From positions 1,089,187 through 1,153,186 of the forward strand of contig NZ_KZ614147.1 of NCBI RefSeq assembly GCF_002886185.1: a stretch of 64,000 bases of DNA. The letters are read 5' to 3'. This document shows, in pieces, positions 44,130-53,212 of the stretch. Both the position numbers and the translations under genes were made by a program. This DNA comes from Salipaludibacillus neizhouensis (lineage in GTDB: Bacteria; Bacillota; Bacilli; Bacillales; Salisediminibacteriaceae). A model generated the notes under the pieces. The model ran no database searches. It saw nothing but the letters and a program-made list of their open reading frames with translations, and was not told the DNA's origin. The first letter of the stretch is position 1. The number at the start of each line of letters is the position of its first letter.

Positions 44130-45245
44130 ATGAATAAAAAACGGATTTTATTTTTTATATATGAGATGGGAGCTGGAGGGGCAGCCAGGACTCTGTTAAA
44201 CATTATTAATAATCTTGATAGAAATAAATTTGCTCCTGTTTTAGTGACATTAAATTACAATGGATCTTATGTTGATGAATTAAAAGAAGATGTTGTATTT
44301 ATAAAATTAGATACGAAGAGACTTAGCAGATCTATATTTAAACTTGCTAAAATTATTCGCCAAGAGAGGATAGACGTTGTATTCAGTACTATTCCGAGAG
44401 TGAATACGATTGCTATTTTCTCCAGGATACTTTCTTTATCTTCAGCTAAAAGTGTCATAAGGGAAGCTGATAATCTAGGTGGGGATTTCAAAACAAATCT
44501 TCAACTTTTAGCATTTGGGACTATTTACAAAATGGCTCATCAAATTGTATCTTTGTCTCAAGGTGTGAAAGACAACCTTGTTACGAGATATAAAATTAAA
44601 GAAAATAGTATTAAGGTGATATATAATCCTATTGATTTAGAGCATATTCAGAGTAAAATATATCAAGGAGAAATCCAAAATGAATGGCAAAGTGTTTTTA
44701 AAACGGACGATAAAGTGATAGTTACAGCGGGACGCTTAGTCAAACAAAAAGATCAGGTTACGTTACTTCACGCTTTTGCTAAAGTAAATAGTGAAATCGA
44801 TTCCCAGTTGGTAATTCTTGGCGAGGGACCATTAAAAGAGGAACTCATTGTAAAATCGGAAGAGTTAAATATTAGAGAAAGAGTACATTTTATTGGCTTT
44901 CAAAAAAATCCTTATTCTTATTTGAATAAAGCGGATTTATTTGTTTTGTCATCTATCCATGAAGGTTTTAGCCATGTTATTGCAGAATCGCTCGCTGCTG
45001 GAACACCTGTTGTTTCAACCGACTGTAAGTCGGGTCCATCGGAAGTTCTTGCAGGTGGGAAGTACGGTTCTCTCTGTGAAGTTGGAAATGCAGAAGATAT
45101 AGCCGATAATATTCTTCGAGTGCTAACGTTGCCTGAATCAGAAAGGCTTGCGCTGATCGAAAAAGGTTTCGAAAGAGCAAGACACTTTGATGCTAAAGAA
45201 ATTGTAAAGCAATACGAAACCACTTTTTTGGAAACTTTATCGTAA
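44130..45245 (+). CDS. Glycosyltransferase, GT4 family
   Basis: 371 residues of GT-B fold. The acceptor-side start is EMGAGGAARTLLNII. The donor site shows VTAGRLVKQKDQVTLL, ILGEGPLKEEL and SSIHEGFSHVIAESLAAGTPVVS, the last carrying the EX7E acids. It resembles hexose and N-acetylhexosamine transferases of capsule or exopolysaccharide clusters. GAGAGGG precedes the ATG. It begins a + strand run of four surface-polysaccharide genes; the next lies 15 bp on. Confidence 0.88.
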   Translation: MNKKRILFFIYEMGAGGAARTLLNIINNLDRNKFAPVLVTLNYNGSYVDELKEDVVFIKLDTKRLSRSIFKLAKIIRQERIDVVFSTIPRVNTIAIFSRILSLSSAKSVIREADNLGGDFKTNLQLLAFGTIYKMAHQIVSLSQGVKDNLVTRYKIKENSIKVIYNPIDLEHIQSKIYQGEIQNEWQSVFKTDDKVIVTAGRLVKQKDQVTLLHAFAKVNSEIDSQLVILGEGPLKEELIVKSEELNIRERVHFIGFQKNPYSYLNKADLFVLSSIHEGFSHVIAESLAAGTPVVSTDCKSGPSEVLAGGKYGSLCEVGNAEDIADNILRVLTLPESERLALIEKGFERARHFDAKEIVKQYETTFLETLS

Positions 45246-45260
45246 GGTGTGAGGTGTGAA

Positions 45261-46400
45261 ATGGGAAAAGTAAGGAAAGTCGTTCATCTTACGACAGTAC
45301 ATCATCCATTAGATCCAAGAATATTTTATAAGGAATGCTCTTCGCTGGATAAAGCAGGCTACGATGTGACGTTGATAGCACCGGAGTCTCCAGATCTGCA
45401 GTTAGAAAGGCAGAACGAAATATCGATTCTTCCTCTTAAAAAGTATAAAAATAGATTTGTTAGCATGGTTTTTTCAACCATTGAAGCATATAAAAAAGCT
45501 AAAAAACTAAACGCTGACTTTTATCATTTTCATGATCCGGAACTTTTGCCAGTGGCATGGTTATTAAAGAAAAAGTCGAATGTTGTGGTTTACGACATAC
45601 ACGAGGACTATGAAACAGGGATTGTAACTAGATCCTATTTAAACAGACCTTTAAGGGTATTTATAAGTAAATGTTACAAGCTGATTGAAAAGCTCCTATC
45701 AGGTAATATGGAATTATGTTTAGCAGAAAAATATTATCAGGAAAAGTATCCGAGAGGGAAATGTATCTTGAATTATCCTTTATTAAATCCGGAACTGCTA
45801 AAAAATGATGAGCTGAATGAAGACTTTGAAAATAAACTCCTTTATACAGGGAACCTTACAAAAGATAGAGGAGCATTGTTACATGCATCTTTGCCAAAGG
45901 TAGATGAGAAAGTCTCTGTTTTTCTTTTTGGCAGATGTTCAAAGGGACTTGCTGAGGAAATGTTTCAAGTAGCTGGAGAAAAACAAACTCAGCTTTTTGT
46001 GGAGGGCGTTGATCGATATGTGCCAAAACAAGAATTGGATAAAAGCTATGTGAGTCAAAGGTGGCTAGCGGGCTTAGCATTATTCCCACCCTCAGATCAC
46101 TATAAAAAGAAAGAACTTACGAAGTTCTTTGAGTATATGACTGCGGGTATTCCAGTTCTGTGCTCCGATTTTCCAGTGTGGAAAGAATTTATTAATAAAT
46201 ATCAATGTGGCCTTACAGTAAATCCTCAAAATGAAAGTGACATAAAGGAAGCGATCGATTTTCTCAGGAGAAATCCAATGAAAGCAAAAGAATTTGGTAA
46301 TAACGGACGAAAAGCAGTTTTAGAAGAATTGAATTGGGAGAAGGAAGAAAAGAAGCTTTTAGATTGGTACAGTCAGATTGGAAGTAAAAATAATGTATGA
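45261..46400 (+). CDS. Glycosyltransferase, GT4-like
   Basis: 379 residues of GT-B fold. VVHLTTVHHPLDPRIFYKEC opens the N-domain, DFYHFHDPELLPVAWLL and VYDIHEDYE follow, and the C-domain has LLYTGNLTKDRG and KFFEYMTAGIPVLCSDFPVW. The HFHDPELLP motif is typical of a GT4 branch found in exopolysaccharide loci. The ATG at 45261 is chosen over a GTG at 45249 because GAGGTG precedes it. Sugar and acceptor are unknown. Confidence 0.85.
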   Translation: MGKVRKVVHLTTVHHPLDPRIFYKECSSLDKAGYDVTLIAPESPDLQLERQNEISILPLKKYKNRFVSMVFSTIEAYKKAKKLNADFYHFHDPELLPVAWLLKKKSNVVVYDIHEDYETGIVTRSYLNRPLRVFISKCYKLIEKLLSGNMELCLAEKYYQEKYPRGKCILNYPLLNPELLKNDELNEDFENKLLYTGNLTKDRGALLHASLPKVDEKVSVFLFGRCSKGLAEEMFQVAGEKQTQLFVEGVDRYVPKQELDKSYVSQRWLAGLALFPPSDHYKKKELTKFFEYMTAGIPVLCSDFPVWKEFINKYQCGLTVNPQNESDIKEAIDFLRRNPMKAKEFGNNGRKAVLEELNWEKEEKKLLDWYSQIGSKNNV

Positions 46401-46435
46401 TGAATATCGTAGAGTAATTTCTGGTGGTGAGAGGG

Positions 46436-47215
46436 ATGGAAAGTATAAATATACAAAGTGAACCGTTGATTTCTGTGATTACGCCTTCTTACAATGCCAG
46501 TAAGTATTTAGAAGCAACTATCAAGTCGGTTTTAGCACAGAAATATTCAAACTGGGAAATGATTATTGTTGATGATTGTTCGTCGGATAATTCGGTTGAT
46601 ATCATAAAGAAATATGCTAATGAGGACGAGCGAATACGTTACGTTGTTCTTTCGACTAATAGTGGTGCTGCTGTGGCAAGAAACACTGCAATAAATGAGA
46701 GTAAGGGTAACTATATTGCTTTTCTGGACAGTGATGACCAGTGGTTTCCTGAAAAACTACATGAACAATTAATGTTTATGCAGAAAAATAACCTTGCTTT
46801 TTCTTATACATCCTATATAAATATTGATGAAAAAGGAGAGAAGGAAGGTTCTATTGTAGAGGTTCCTTCAGAAGTGAATTATAAGCAACTCTTAAAACAA
46901 AACGTTATCGGTTGTTTAACGGTAATGTTAAATAAAGATATGATTGGACAAGTTGAAATGGTGAATATACGTACTCGACAAGATTATGTGCTGTGGCTGG
47001 ATTTGTGCAAAAGGGGATTTCGAGCTGTTGGTATACAAAAACCTTTATCAAAGTATAGGATTGTAGAAAATTCTGTCTCTAGTAACAAACTAAATATGGC
47101 AAAACAAAATTGGAAAGTATACCGTGACATTGAGAAATTAGGTTTAGTTAAAAGTGTTTATTATTTTATACAATATGCTTTGCTTAAAATTATTAAATAT
47201 ACCAAATCTAGATAA
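46436..47215 (+). CDS. Glycosyltransferase, GT2 family (TuaG-like)
   Basis: 259 residues of GT-A fold. ISVITPSYNASKYLEATIKS, MIIVDDCSSDNSVDII, NSGAAVARNTAINESKG and AFLDSDDQWFPEKL (the DxD metal site) are followed by the acceptor part FSYTSYINIDEKGEKEG. The match to the teichuronic-acid transferase TuaG of B. subtilis is strong along the first 150 residues. The start at 46436 is the best of several GTG/ATG choices but not certain. It follows the previous GT gene by 35 bp. Confidence 0.85.
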   Translation: MESINIQSEPLISVITPSYNASKYLEATIKSVLAQKYSNWEMIIVDDCSSDNSVDIIKKYANEDERIRYVVLSTNSGAAVARNTAINESKGNYIAFLDSDDQWFPEKLHEQLMFMQKNNLAFSYTSYINIDEKGEKEGSIVEVPSEVNYKQLLKQNVIGCLTVMLNKDMIGQVEMVNIRTRQDYVLWLDLCKRGFRAVGIQKPLSKYRIVENSVSSNKLNMAKQNWKVYRDIEKLGLVKSVYYFIQYALLKIIKYTKSR

Positions 47216-47410
47216 AAGAATCTGACTCGTGTGATTTATATCTTTACACTAAGCTGATTTGTAACTTATTTATTTTAAAAGCGACTACTACTACTAAAAA
47301 CTGTCATTCATAAGCAGTATAATTGAGTACCGATAGCAAAAGAATATACTTAATGAAAGACTACTTTTTAGGAGAGTGAGAGTGTTTTTTATTAAAGGGA
47401 GAGGAAGATT

Positions 47411-48838
47411 ATGCCTAACATAAGTCAGTCAAGAAATCACAAGTTTTTAATTATAACAGGTGACCTTTTGTGTATACTTTTTGCATATATTTCGGCATTC
47501 TATATTAGATATTCAGGTTTTCCTACCCGGAACTGGGAATCCTTTTTATCTCTTTTGCCCTGGATTTTATTAATAGGTCTGTTTTTTATTTCTATTTATG
47601 AGCTGTACGCTCTTGACCGTAAAAATACACTTTGGGATATTTCAGTGAAAATAGTTATTGCTGTCATATTCATGGCATTTTTAACAATGTCAGCTTCTTA
47701 TTTATTCAGAGAGTTTGCCATGCCTCGATCAGTTATTCTTATCGCTAGTATATTTACAATAATTTTATTGATGATTTTCAAGACAGCCTACTTAAAACTC
47801 ACAAGGGGTAATACAGTAGGAAGAGTTTTGCTTATTGGGGATGAAGAAACTACACAACGAATGGTTAATAAAATCAAACATCCTATGCTTAAGGATACAA
47901 ACGTTAAGTGCATGAAACCAAATACAACTATTTCGAAAATCGATCATCATTTACAAAACTGTGATTATGTTGTTCTCTGCGACAATGTGATAAAAGAAGA
48001 TAAATCGCAAATTATTTACCATGCTATGAACCATGATAAGCTGGTTTATGTTATTCCGACTTTATACGAATTGTTAATGCAAAGAGCGCATGTATCTCCA
48101 TTAGACGATACACTCGTTATGTCGGTGAAACCCTTTGGCTTAACCTGGGACCAGACGATGATAAAAAGAATTTTTGATTTTGTAAGTGCAAGCGTGATTC
48201 TGATTTTGATATCTCCAGTACTTTTAATTACGGCACTAATCGTAAAGTTAGAAGATTCAAAAGCAAGTATTATTTATAAGCAGGAGAGATATGGGAAGAA
48301 AAATAAACCTTTCACGATTTATAAATTCCGCTCCATGGTAGAAGGAGCCGAGAATGGAACTGGACCCGTACTAGCAAAGGATAATGATGATAGAATTACT
48401 AAAGTGGGTAAATTTATGCGTTCTACGAGACTTGATGAGTTACCGCAACTGTTTAATGTTATTAAAGGGGATATGTCCTTAGTAGGTCCTAGACCAGAAC
48501 GCGGATTTTTTATTAAGCAGCTTTCGAAAGAATACTATCACTATGGATATAGAAATACTGTACAACCAGGAATCACAGGTTATGCTCAAATTATGGGGAA
48601 ATACAGTACAAAAGTTGATGATAAGTTACGTTTTGATTTGTATTATATCCGCAATTATACTTTTTGGTTAGATATTGTCATACTTCTAAAAACAATTATA
48701 GTCATATTTGATAAATCAAAAGCCGAAGGTACAGGGACCGATGAAAATGTCCAATCAAAACATTCTGCAAACTCAACAAACGCAGAAAAGTCAGCTTCTA
48801 AAACCAAAGATAAAAAGAAAGAATCGGTTAAAGCATAA
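47411..48838 (+). CDS. Polyprenyl-phosphate sugar phosphotransferase (priming glycosyltransferase)
   Basis: 475 residues. Four membrane segments lie in the first 130, then a CoA-binding-like domain (RVLLIGDEETTQRMV), then a membrane re-entry helix (KRIFDFVSASVILILISPVLL). The bacterial sugar transferase domain follows with YKQERYGKKNKPFTIYKFRS, TRLDELPQLFNVIKGDMS, LVGPRPERGFF and VQPGITGYAQI. It places the first sugar phosphate on undecaprenyl phosphate. The tail is Lys/Ser-rich and disordered. AGGGAGAGG precedes the ATG. No flippase or polymerase gene is near. Confidence 0.9.
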   Translation: MPNISQSRNHKFLIITGDLLCILFAYISAFYIRYSGFPTRNWESFLSLLPWILLIGLFFISIYELYALDRKNTLWDISVKIVIAVIFMAFLTMSASYLFREFAMPRSVILIASIFTIILLMIFKTAYLKLTRGNTVGRVLLIGDEETTQRMVNKIKHPMLKDTNVKCMKPNTTISKIDHHLQNCDYVVLCDNVIKEDKSQIIYHAMNHDKLVYVIPTLYELLMQRAHVSPLDDTLVMSVKPFGLTWDQTMIKRIFDFVSASVILILISPVLLITALIVKLEDSKASIIYKQERYGKKNKPFTIYKFRSMVEGAENGTGPVLAKDNDDRITKVGKFMRSTRLDELPQLFNVIKGDMSLVGPRPERGFFIKQLSKEYYHYGYRNTVQPGITGYAQIMGKYSTKVDDKLRFDLYYIRNYTFWLDIVILLKTIIVIFDKSKAEGTGTDENVQSKHSANSTNAEKSASKTKDKKKESVKA

Positions 48839-48924
48839 GTATTAATATTTGAGTATTAGCTGGACTCATCGCCTTCAGACTTTTTTTTCTGAAATAATAA
48901 AGTTTACGAAAACAGCCTTTAATC

Positions 48925-48960
48925 AAAAAATCTCCTCACATATTGTGAGGAGATTTTTTT
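48925..48960. terminator. Bidirectional terminator
   Basis: AAAAATCTCCTCAC pairs with GTGAGGAGATTTTT across a five-base loop. It serves the sugar transferase gene and the convergent LCP gene, whose stop codon touches its edge. Confidence 0.9.
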
Positions 48961-49955
48961 TATTGAATTGTAGTACTTTGATTTTCAACTGTTTCTTCTT
49001 GAAGCCCTAAATGAACTTTAAAAGAATCAGAAACTTCTTGTAATACCGCATCATCCAATTGGAAGTAATATATGCCGTTTTCAGTGATATCTTGACCAGT
49101 TAAGCTGTGGGATTCAATATTAGCTAATTCATTAGCATAAGAATGCATTCCTAACATGCTGCTAAAGCTAATATTTGTATTTAAATTGCCTTCAAAACTG
49201 TCTAATAAAGGACCAAAACGTGTGATCGAACTAAAACTTGCTGCTTTCTGAATAACGGAACCGATAACTTCTTTTTGACGATCACCACGGCCGAGATCAC
49301 CACGTGGATCTTGTTTGCGCATTCTAACGTAAGCGAGTGCTTCTTCACCATTTAGTGTTTGAAGACCTTCCTCAATGGAGATAGTACCGTATGTGGCATT
49401 ATCTGTATCAGTAATGGCCATCGGAGCATCAACTTCAATGCCATCAAGTGCATCGATGATTTCTATAAAAGCATCGAAGTTCAATGAAACAAAGTAGTCA
49501 ACAGGTATATCAAACATGTTTTCAACCGTGTCAAGTGTCATATCAAGACCACCAAACGCATGTGCATGGTTAATTTTATCAAATGTGCCCCTGCCAACAA
49601 TCTCTACGTATGAGTCACGAGGGATGTTTACCATTTCTATTGTTTCTTCTTCAGGGTTAAATGTCGCTAAAACCATTGCATCTGTTCTTCCCGATAAGTC
49701 ACCATCACGACTATCGAGTCCTAAAAATAAGATCGAGACTGGATCTTCAATAGGGTCTACGGCAGCATCCCTGTATTCTGACATATCCCCACGTTCAAGA
49801 TCAAGTTGTGCACTTGAGGTGACTCCTGAGATCTTATAGATACCGTAGGCAAGTGCTCCACCTACTAAAATAAATAGTGCTAGAAAAGTAATTAATGTAA
49901 CTCTTAAAAATTTATTTCTAGGCTTTTTTCTTTTATTTACTCTTGATTGTGCCAT
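48960..49955 (-). CDS. LytR-CpsA-Psr (LCP) wall polymer ligase
   Basis: 331 residues. A basic N-terminus and one membrane segment near residues 17-40 are followed by the LCP domain: ILFLGLDSRDGDLSGRTDAM, VNIPRDSYVEI, KINHAHAFGG, LNGEEALAYVRMRKQDPRGD and DRQKEVIGSV. The pyrophosphate-binding Arg and Asp residues are present. LCP enzymes move teichoic acid or capsule chains from the lipid carrier to peptidoglycan. GAGGAGTG precedes the ATG. Convergent with the glycosyltransferase run, it probably attaches its product. Confidence 0.9.
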   Translation of the reverse strand: MAQSRVNKRKKPRNKFLRVTLITFLALFILVGGALAYGIYKISGVTSSAQLDLERGDMSEYRDAAVDPIEDPVSILFLGLDSRDGDLSGRTDAMVLATFNPEEETIEMVNIPRDSYVEIVGRGTFDKINHAHAFGGLDMTLDTVENMFDIPVDYFVSLNFDAFIEIIDALDGIEVDAPMAITDTDNATYGTISIEEGLQTLNGEEALAYVRMRKQDPRGDLGRGDRQKEVIGSVIQKAASFSSITRFGPLLDSFEGNLNTNISFSSMLGMHSYANELANIESHSLTGQDITENGIYYFQLDDAVLQEVSDSFKVHLGLQEETVENQSTTIQ

Positions 49956-50241
49956 TTGAAGACACTCCTCTATTTAATATAGTAAGTAATATTTACGAAA
50001 ATACGACAAATTATTTCAAATCATAAAATTAGTCCATCACAACATTTTACCTTAGATCTATAAAACAGTAAAGCTATTATTTATGTCCAATGAAATTCCT
50101 TTTATTTCTTGTTTTATCGACTAATAGTCTCTTTAACAAAATGAATTTATGATAAATCTTGTAAAAAAGACTATGTATTTATGTAGAAATTTGTGGTAAT
50201 TTTAAAAGACTTATAGAAATATATTTGCTGGAGGATTATGT

Positions 50242-50355
50242 ATGAAGGAAATACGTTGGGGCTCGCCTGTAAGTTTTGCTTGTGTAGGTGTGTTTTTATT
50301 TGGTTTAGCTATGTTATTAGACACTATTTGGAAGCATTTTTTAAGTTTTGGTTGA
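50242..50355 (+). CDS. Small single-pass membrane protein (37 residues)
   Basis: The frame MKEIRWGSPVSFACVGVFLF continues to a TGA at 50353-50355. GGAGG lies seven bases before the ATG. It holds one hydrophobic segment (about residues 9-29) with a charged start. It ends 26 bp before the amidase gene, so the two may share a transcript. It has no recognised family. Confidence 0.5.
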   Translation: MKEIRWGSPVSFACVGVFLFGLAMLLDTIWKHFLSFG

Positions 50356-50381
50356 TTCTTAAAGTGAGAGGAGATTGATTA

Positions 50382-52193
50382 ATGAAGAAGTTACTTATGA
50401 TTGTTTTTTCTCTGATTATTATTTCTACATCGATATTATATAATCAGGATGGAAGCAATTATACATATGCCAATTCACACGATCAAGGTGAAGTCACAGC
50501 AAGTTCTCTTAACGTAAGAGAAAAAGCCAGTACCAGTTCAATAATTGTGGGTAGCCTTAAAAAGGGGAATAAGGTCACTATAGAGAACAATTCAGGAAAA
50601 TGGTATAAAATTTCCTACCATAACGTGAAAGGATTTGTTCATAGTTCTTATGTGAAAACAACAGCTTCAAGCGGAGGATCAAGTTCGAGTTCCGGAGGAG
50701 AGACATTAACCTCCACAACAGGAACAGGGGAAACTACCGCGAGTAATTTGAATGTGAGAGCATCGGCATCAACGAACAGTAAAATTGTCAGCAGCTTAAG
50801 CCGTGGAACAAAAGTGAATCTTTATGGGAAAAGTGGCTCATGGTACAAGGTTAAGATAGGGAACAATTTTGGATATGTTCATGGTTCCTATATGAAAACC
50901 ACGATGTCAAGCGGAGTATCGGGTTCGAGTTCCGGAGGAGAGACATCAGCTTCCGCAACAGGAACAGGGGAAATCACCGCGAGTAATTTGAATGTGAGAG
51001 CATCGGCCTCAACGAGCAGTAAAATTATTAGTAGCTTAAGCCGTGGTACGAAAGTGGATTTGTATAAGAAAAGCGGATCATGGTACAAAGTTAAGATAGG
51101 AAGCAATTATGGGTATGTTCACAGTTCCTACGTAAAAATAACGACATCAGGTGGGGGATCAAATTCGAGTTCCGGAGGCGAAACATCAACTTCTACATTT
51201 GGAACGGGAGAAATAACCGTGAATAATTTGAACGTGAGAGCATCGGCATCAACGAGCAGTAAAATTATTAGCAGCTTAAGCCGTGGTACGAAAGTGGATC
51301 TGTATAAGAAAAGCGGCTCATGGTACAAAGTTAAGATAGGAAGCAATTATGGGTATGTTCACAGTTCTTACGTAAAAATAACGACATCAACTGGGGGATC
51401 AAATTCGAGTTCCGGAGGCGAAACATCAACTTCTAGATTTGGAACGGGAGAAATCACCGCGAGTAATTTGAATGTGAGAGCATCGGCCTCAACGAGCAGT
51501 AAAATTATTAGTAGCTTAGGTCGTGGAACAAAAGTGGTTTTGTATGAGAAAAGCGGTGAATGGTTTAAAATCAAGCTAGGAAATAGTGATGCCTATATTC
51601 ATGGATCCTATGTGAAGACCTCCACTTCGTCAGCAGGAAATGGTAGCAATGGCAGTTTAAGTGGAAAAACGATCTTTTTAGATCCAGGTCACGGAGGGAA
51701 TGATCCAGGTGCTGTTGCAACTGGGAATATCTACGAAAAAACGATCGTACTCAGTGTTTCAAATAAGCTTAAAAATGCACTTGAGCAAGAAGGAGCAAAG
51801 GTTGTTACTAGTAGAACAAACGATACGTATATCTCACTTTCTAACCGAGTAAATCAAGCAAATCAATCTGGTGCAGATGCATTTATCAGTCTTCATGCAA
51901 ATTCATGGCATGATTCGGGACCTAATGGGATCGAAGTATTGTACAATCGTTCTTACGCTGGAGATGAAAGTGCGAGGCTTTCTCAAGTAATTCAAACACG
52001 ATTAGCTAATGGATTGAACCTCAGAAATCGTGGAGCGAGGGAAATGAGTCTGCAAGTGATTAGAAGTACTAGAATGCCTTCGGTGTTAGTAGAGTTAGGA
52101 TTTATGTCTAATTCTTCCGATCTTAATAAGCTTCGCAACAATCAGGATCAGTATGTAAATCAACTAGTAACTGCTTTAAAAGAATATTATTAA
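50382..52193 (+). CDS. N-acetylmuramoyl-L-alanine amidase with five SH3b repeats
   Basis: 603 residues. A signal peptide (1-31) is followed by five SH3b wall-binding domains of about 80 residues, each with LNVRxxAST, SxGTKV and SGxWYKV, joined by Ser/Gly-rich linkers. The C-terminal 180 residues are Amidase_3: zinc ligands His in FLDPGHGGNDPGA, Glu in IYEKTIVLSVSN and His in SLHANSWHD, and the catalytic Glu in VLVELGFMSN. It cuts the amide between muramic acid and the stem peptide. GAGGAG precedes the ATG. Repeats 2 to 5 are nearly identical at DNA level. Confidence 0.92.
   Translation: MKKLLMIVFSLIIISTSILYNQDGSNYTYANSHDQGEVTASSLNVREKASTSSIIVGSLKKGNKVTIENNSGKWYKISYHNVKGFVHSSYVKTTASSGGSSSSSGGETLTSTTGTGETTASNLNVRASASTNSKIVSSLSRGTKVNLYGKSGSWYKVKIGNNFGYVHGSYMKTTMSSGVSGSSSGGETSASATGTGEITASNLNVRASASTSSKIISSLSRGTKVDLYKKSGSWYKVKIGSNYGYVHSSYVKITTSGGGSNSSSGGETSTSTFGTGEITVNNLNVRASASTSSKIISSLSRGTKVDLYKKSGSWYKVKIGSNYGYVHSSYVKITTSTGGSNSSSGGETSTSRFGTGEITASNLNVRASASTSSKIISSLGRGTKVVLYEKSGEWFKIKLGNSDAYIHGSYVKTSTSSAGNGSNGSLSGKTIFLDPGHGGNDPGAVATGNIYEKTIVLSVSNKLKNALEQEGAKVVTSRTNDTYISLSNRVNQANQSGADAFISLHANSWHDSGPNGIEVLYNRSYAGDESARLSQVIQTRLANGLNLRNRGAREMSLQVIRSTRMPSVLVELGFMSNSSDLNKLRNNQDQYVNQLVTALKEYY
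50720..51640 (+). repeat. 240-bp tandem repeats encoding SH3b domains 2-5
   Basis: Blocks such as GAGAGCATCGGCNTCAACGA and AAAAGTGGCTCATGGTACAA recur every 240 bp (near 50755, 50995, 51235 and 51475) with few synonymous changes. The first SH3b (about 50485-50660) is clearly diverged. Low third-position divergence indicates recent duplication or ongoing gene conversion. Confidence 0.85.
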
Positions 52194-52198
52194 AGGAT

Positions 52199-52240
52199 GA
52201 GGATTGGGAAGGTTTGTAAACTTTTCCAATCCCTTTTTTT
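52199..52240 (+). terminator. Terminator after the amidase gene
   Basis: GGATTGGGAAGGTTT and AACTTTTCCAATCC form the stem, followed by CTTTTTTT, five bases after the stop codon. Confidence 0.85.
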
Positions 52241-52271
52241 GACAAGGTAAGTGAACTTATAAAATTATTGG

Positions 52272-52342
52272 TTATTTAGAGATTGTTGTTTTCTTTCAAA
52301 CAGAGGTGATCGAATCCGCTCTAGGAGGCCGATTTATATGGA
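52272..52342. repeat. Family A left edge, truncated
   Basis: TTTAGAGATTGTTGTTTTCT, then CGAATCCGCTCTAGGAGGCC, then unrelated sequence. The rest of the unit is lost. Confidence 0.65.
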
Positions 52343-52490
52343 AAATTACTCTCTCTTAAGGAAAAAACTTTTCTTTCTCTAAAAGAGGTTTACCAATCCC
52401 CATACGCTTGTCCTTTTAACCATTCATTATCTGACTTTTCATGATAAACTGATAATAAGTATAGGTACTAAAAAAGGGAGGTATGGAGCA

Positions 52491-53045
52491 ATGATTTTAA
52501 GCGGAAAGACCATTTCGGAAAAAATAAAAGAAGGGGCAGTGGTGATCGAACCAATGACCCCTGAGCAAATTCAGCCAGCCTCAGTTGATTTACGTTTAGG
52601 ACACCATTTCTTAGTCATTGACGATCATTTAAGTACGAAGCTTTCGTTGACGTCGGAAGCTGCATATCGTGAAATCGATGTAGGAGAAAGAGGCTCTATT
52701 GTCATACCACCACAATCTTTCCTTCTCGCTACAACAAAGGAATACATTGAAATTCCGCCTTCGTTAACTGCATTTGTAGAAGGAAGAAGCTCTATTGGTC
52801 GATTAGGATTGTTTATTCAAAATGCAGGTTGGGTAGATCCTGGTTTTCGCGGACGTATTACATTGGAACTTTTCAATGCGAACCGACTGCCGATTGAATT
52901 AGACGTAAATCGGCGAATTTGTCAGCTTGTGCTTGCAGAAGTTGACCAAGAAGCGACACCGTATCAAGGGAAATACTTAGATCAGAAACACGCTACAGCT
53001 AGTCGTGTCCAATTAGATTATGAAAACAAACAGCGATTAGACTAG
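52491..53045 (+). CDS. dcd: dCTP deaminase (possibly bifunctional dCTP deaminase/dUTPase)
   Basis: 184 residues of the dUTPase/Dcd fold. [41 protein letters not shown] and [19 protein letters not shown] (catalytic Glu) occur in order. The GWVDPGFRG form resembles bifunctional enzymes that take dCTP to dUMP; E. coli Dcd is different there. That is inference. AGGGAGG precedes the ATG. It is monocistronic with a strong terminator. Confidence 0.9.
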   Translation: MILSGKTISEKIKEGAVVIEPMTPEQIQPASVDLRLGHHFLVIDDHLSTKLSLTSEAAYREIDVGERGSIVIPPQSFLLATTKEYIEIPPSLTAFVEGRSSIGRLGLFIQNAGWVDPGFRGRITLELFNANRLPIELDVNRRICQLVLAEVDQEATPYQGKYLDQKHATASRVQLDYENKQRLD

Positions 53046-53091
53046 ATTAGCAAAATTAGGATATATATGGGAACCTTTCGTTAGGCGAGCC

Positions 53092-53131
53092 TAAAAAGAT
53101 CCGCAACGGAATTAAAGTTGCGGATCTTTTT
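53092..53131. terminator. Terminator after dcd
   Basis: AAAAAGATCCGCAAC pairs with GTTGCGGATCTTTTT. The T runs on both strands would also stop the convergent melA. Confidence 0.9.
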
Positions 53132-53212
53132 GTTTTTTGGTGTTGATAACCGTTGAGAATGAACTTGATGAGGTTAAATTTGACTTTTCCAATGCCTTTA
53201 GGTTCGGCTAAT

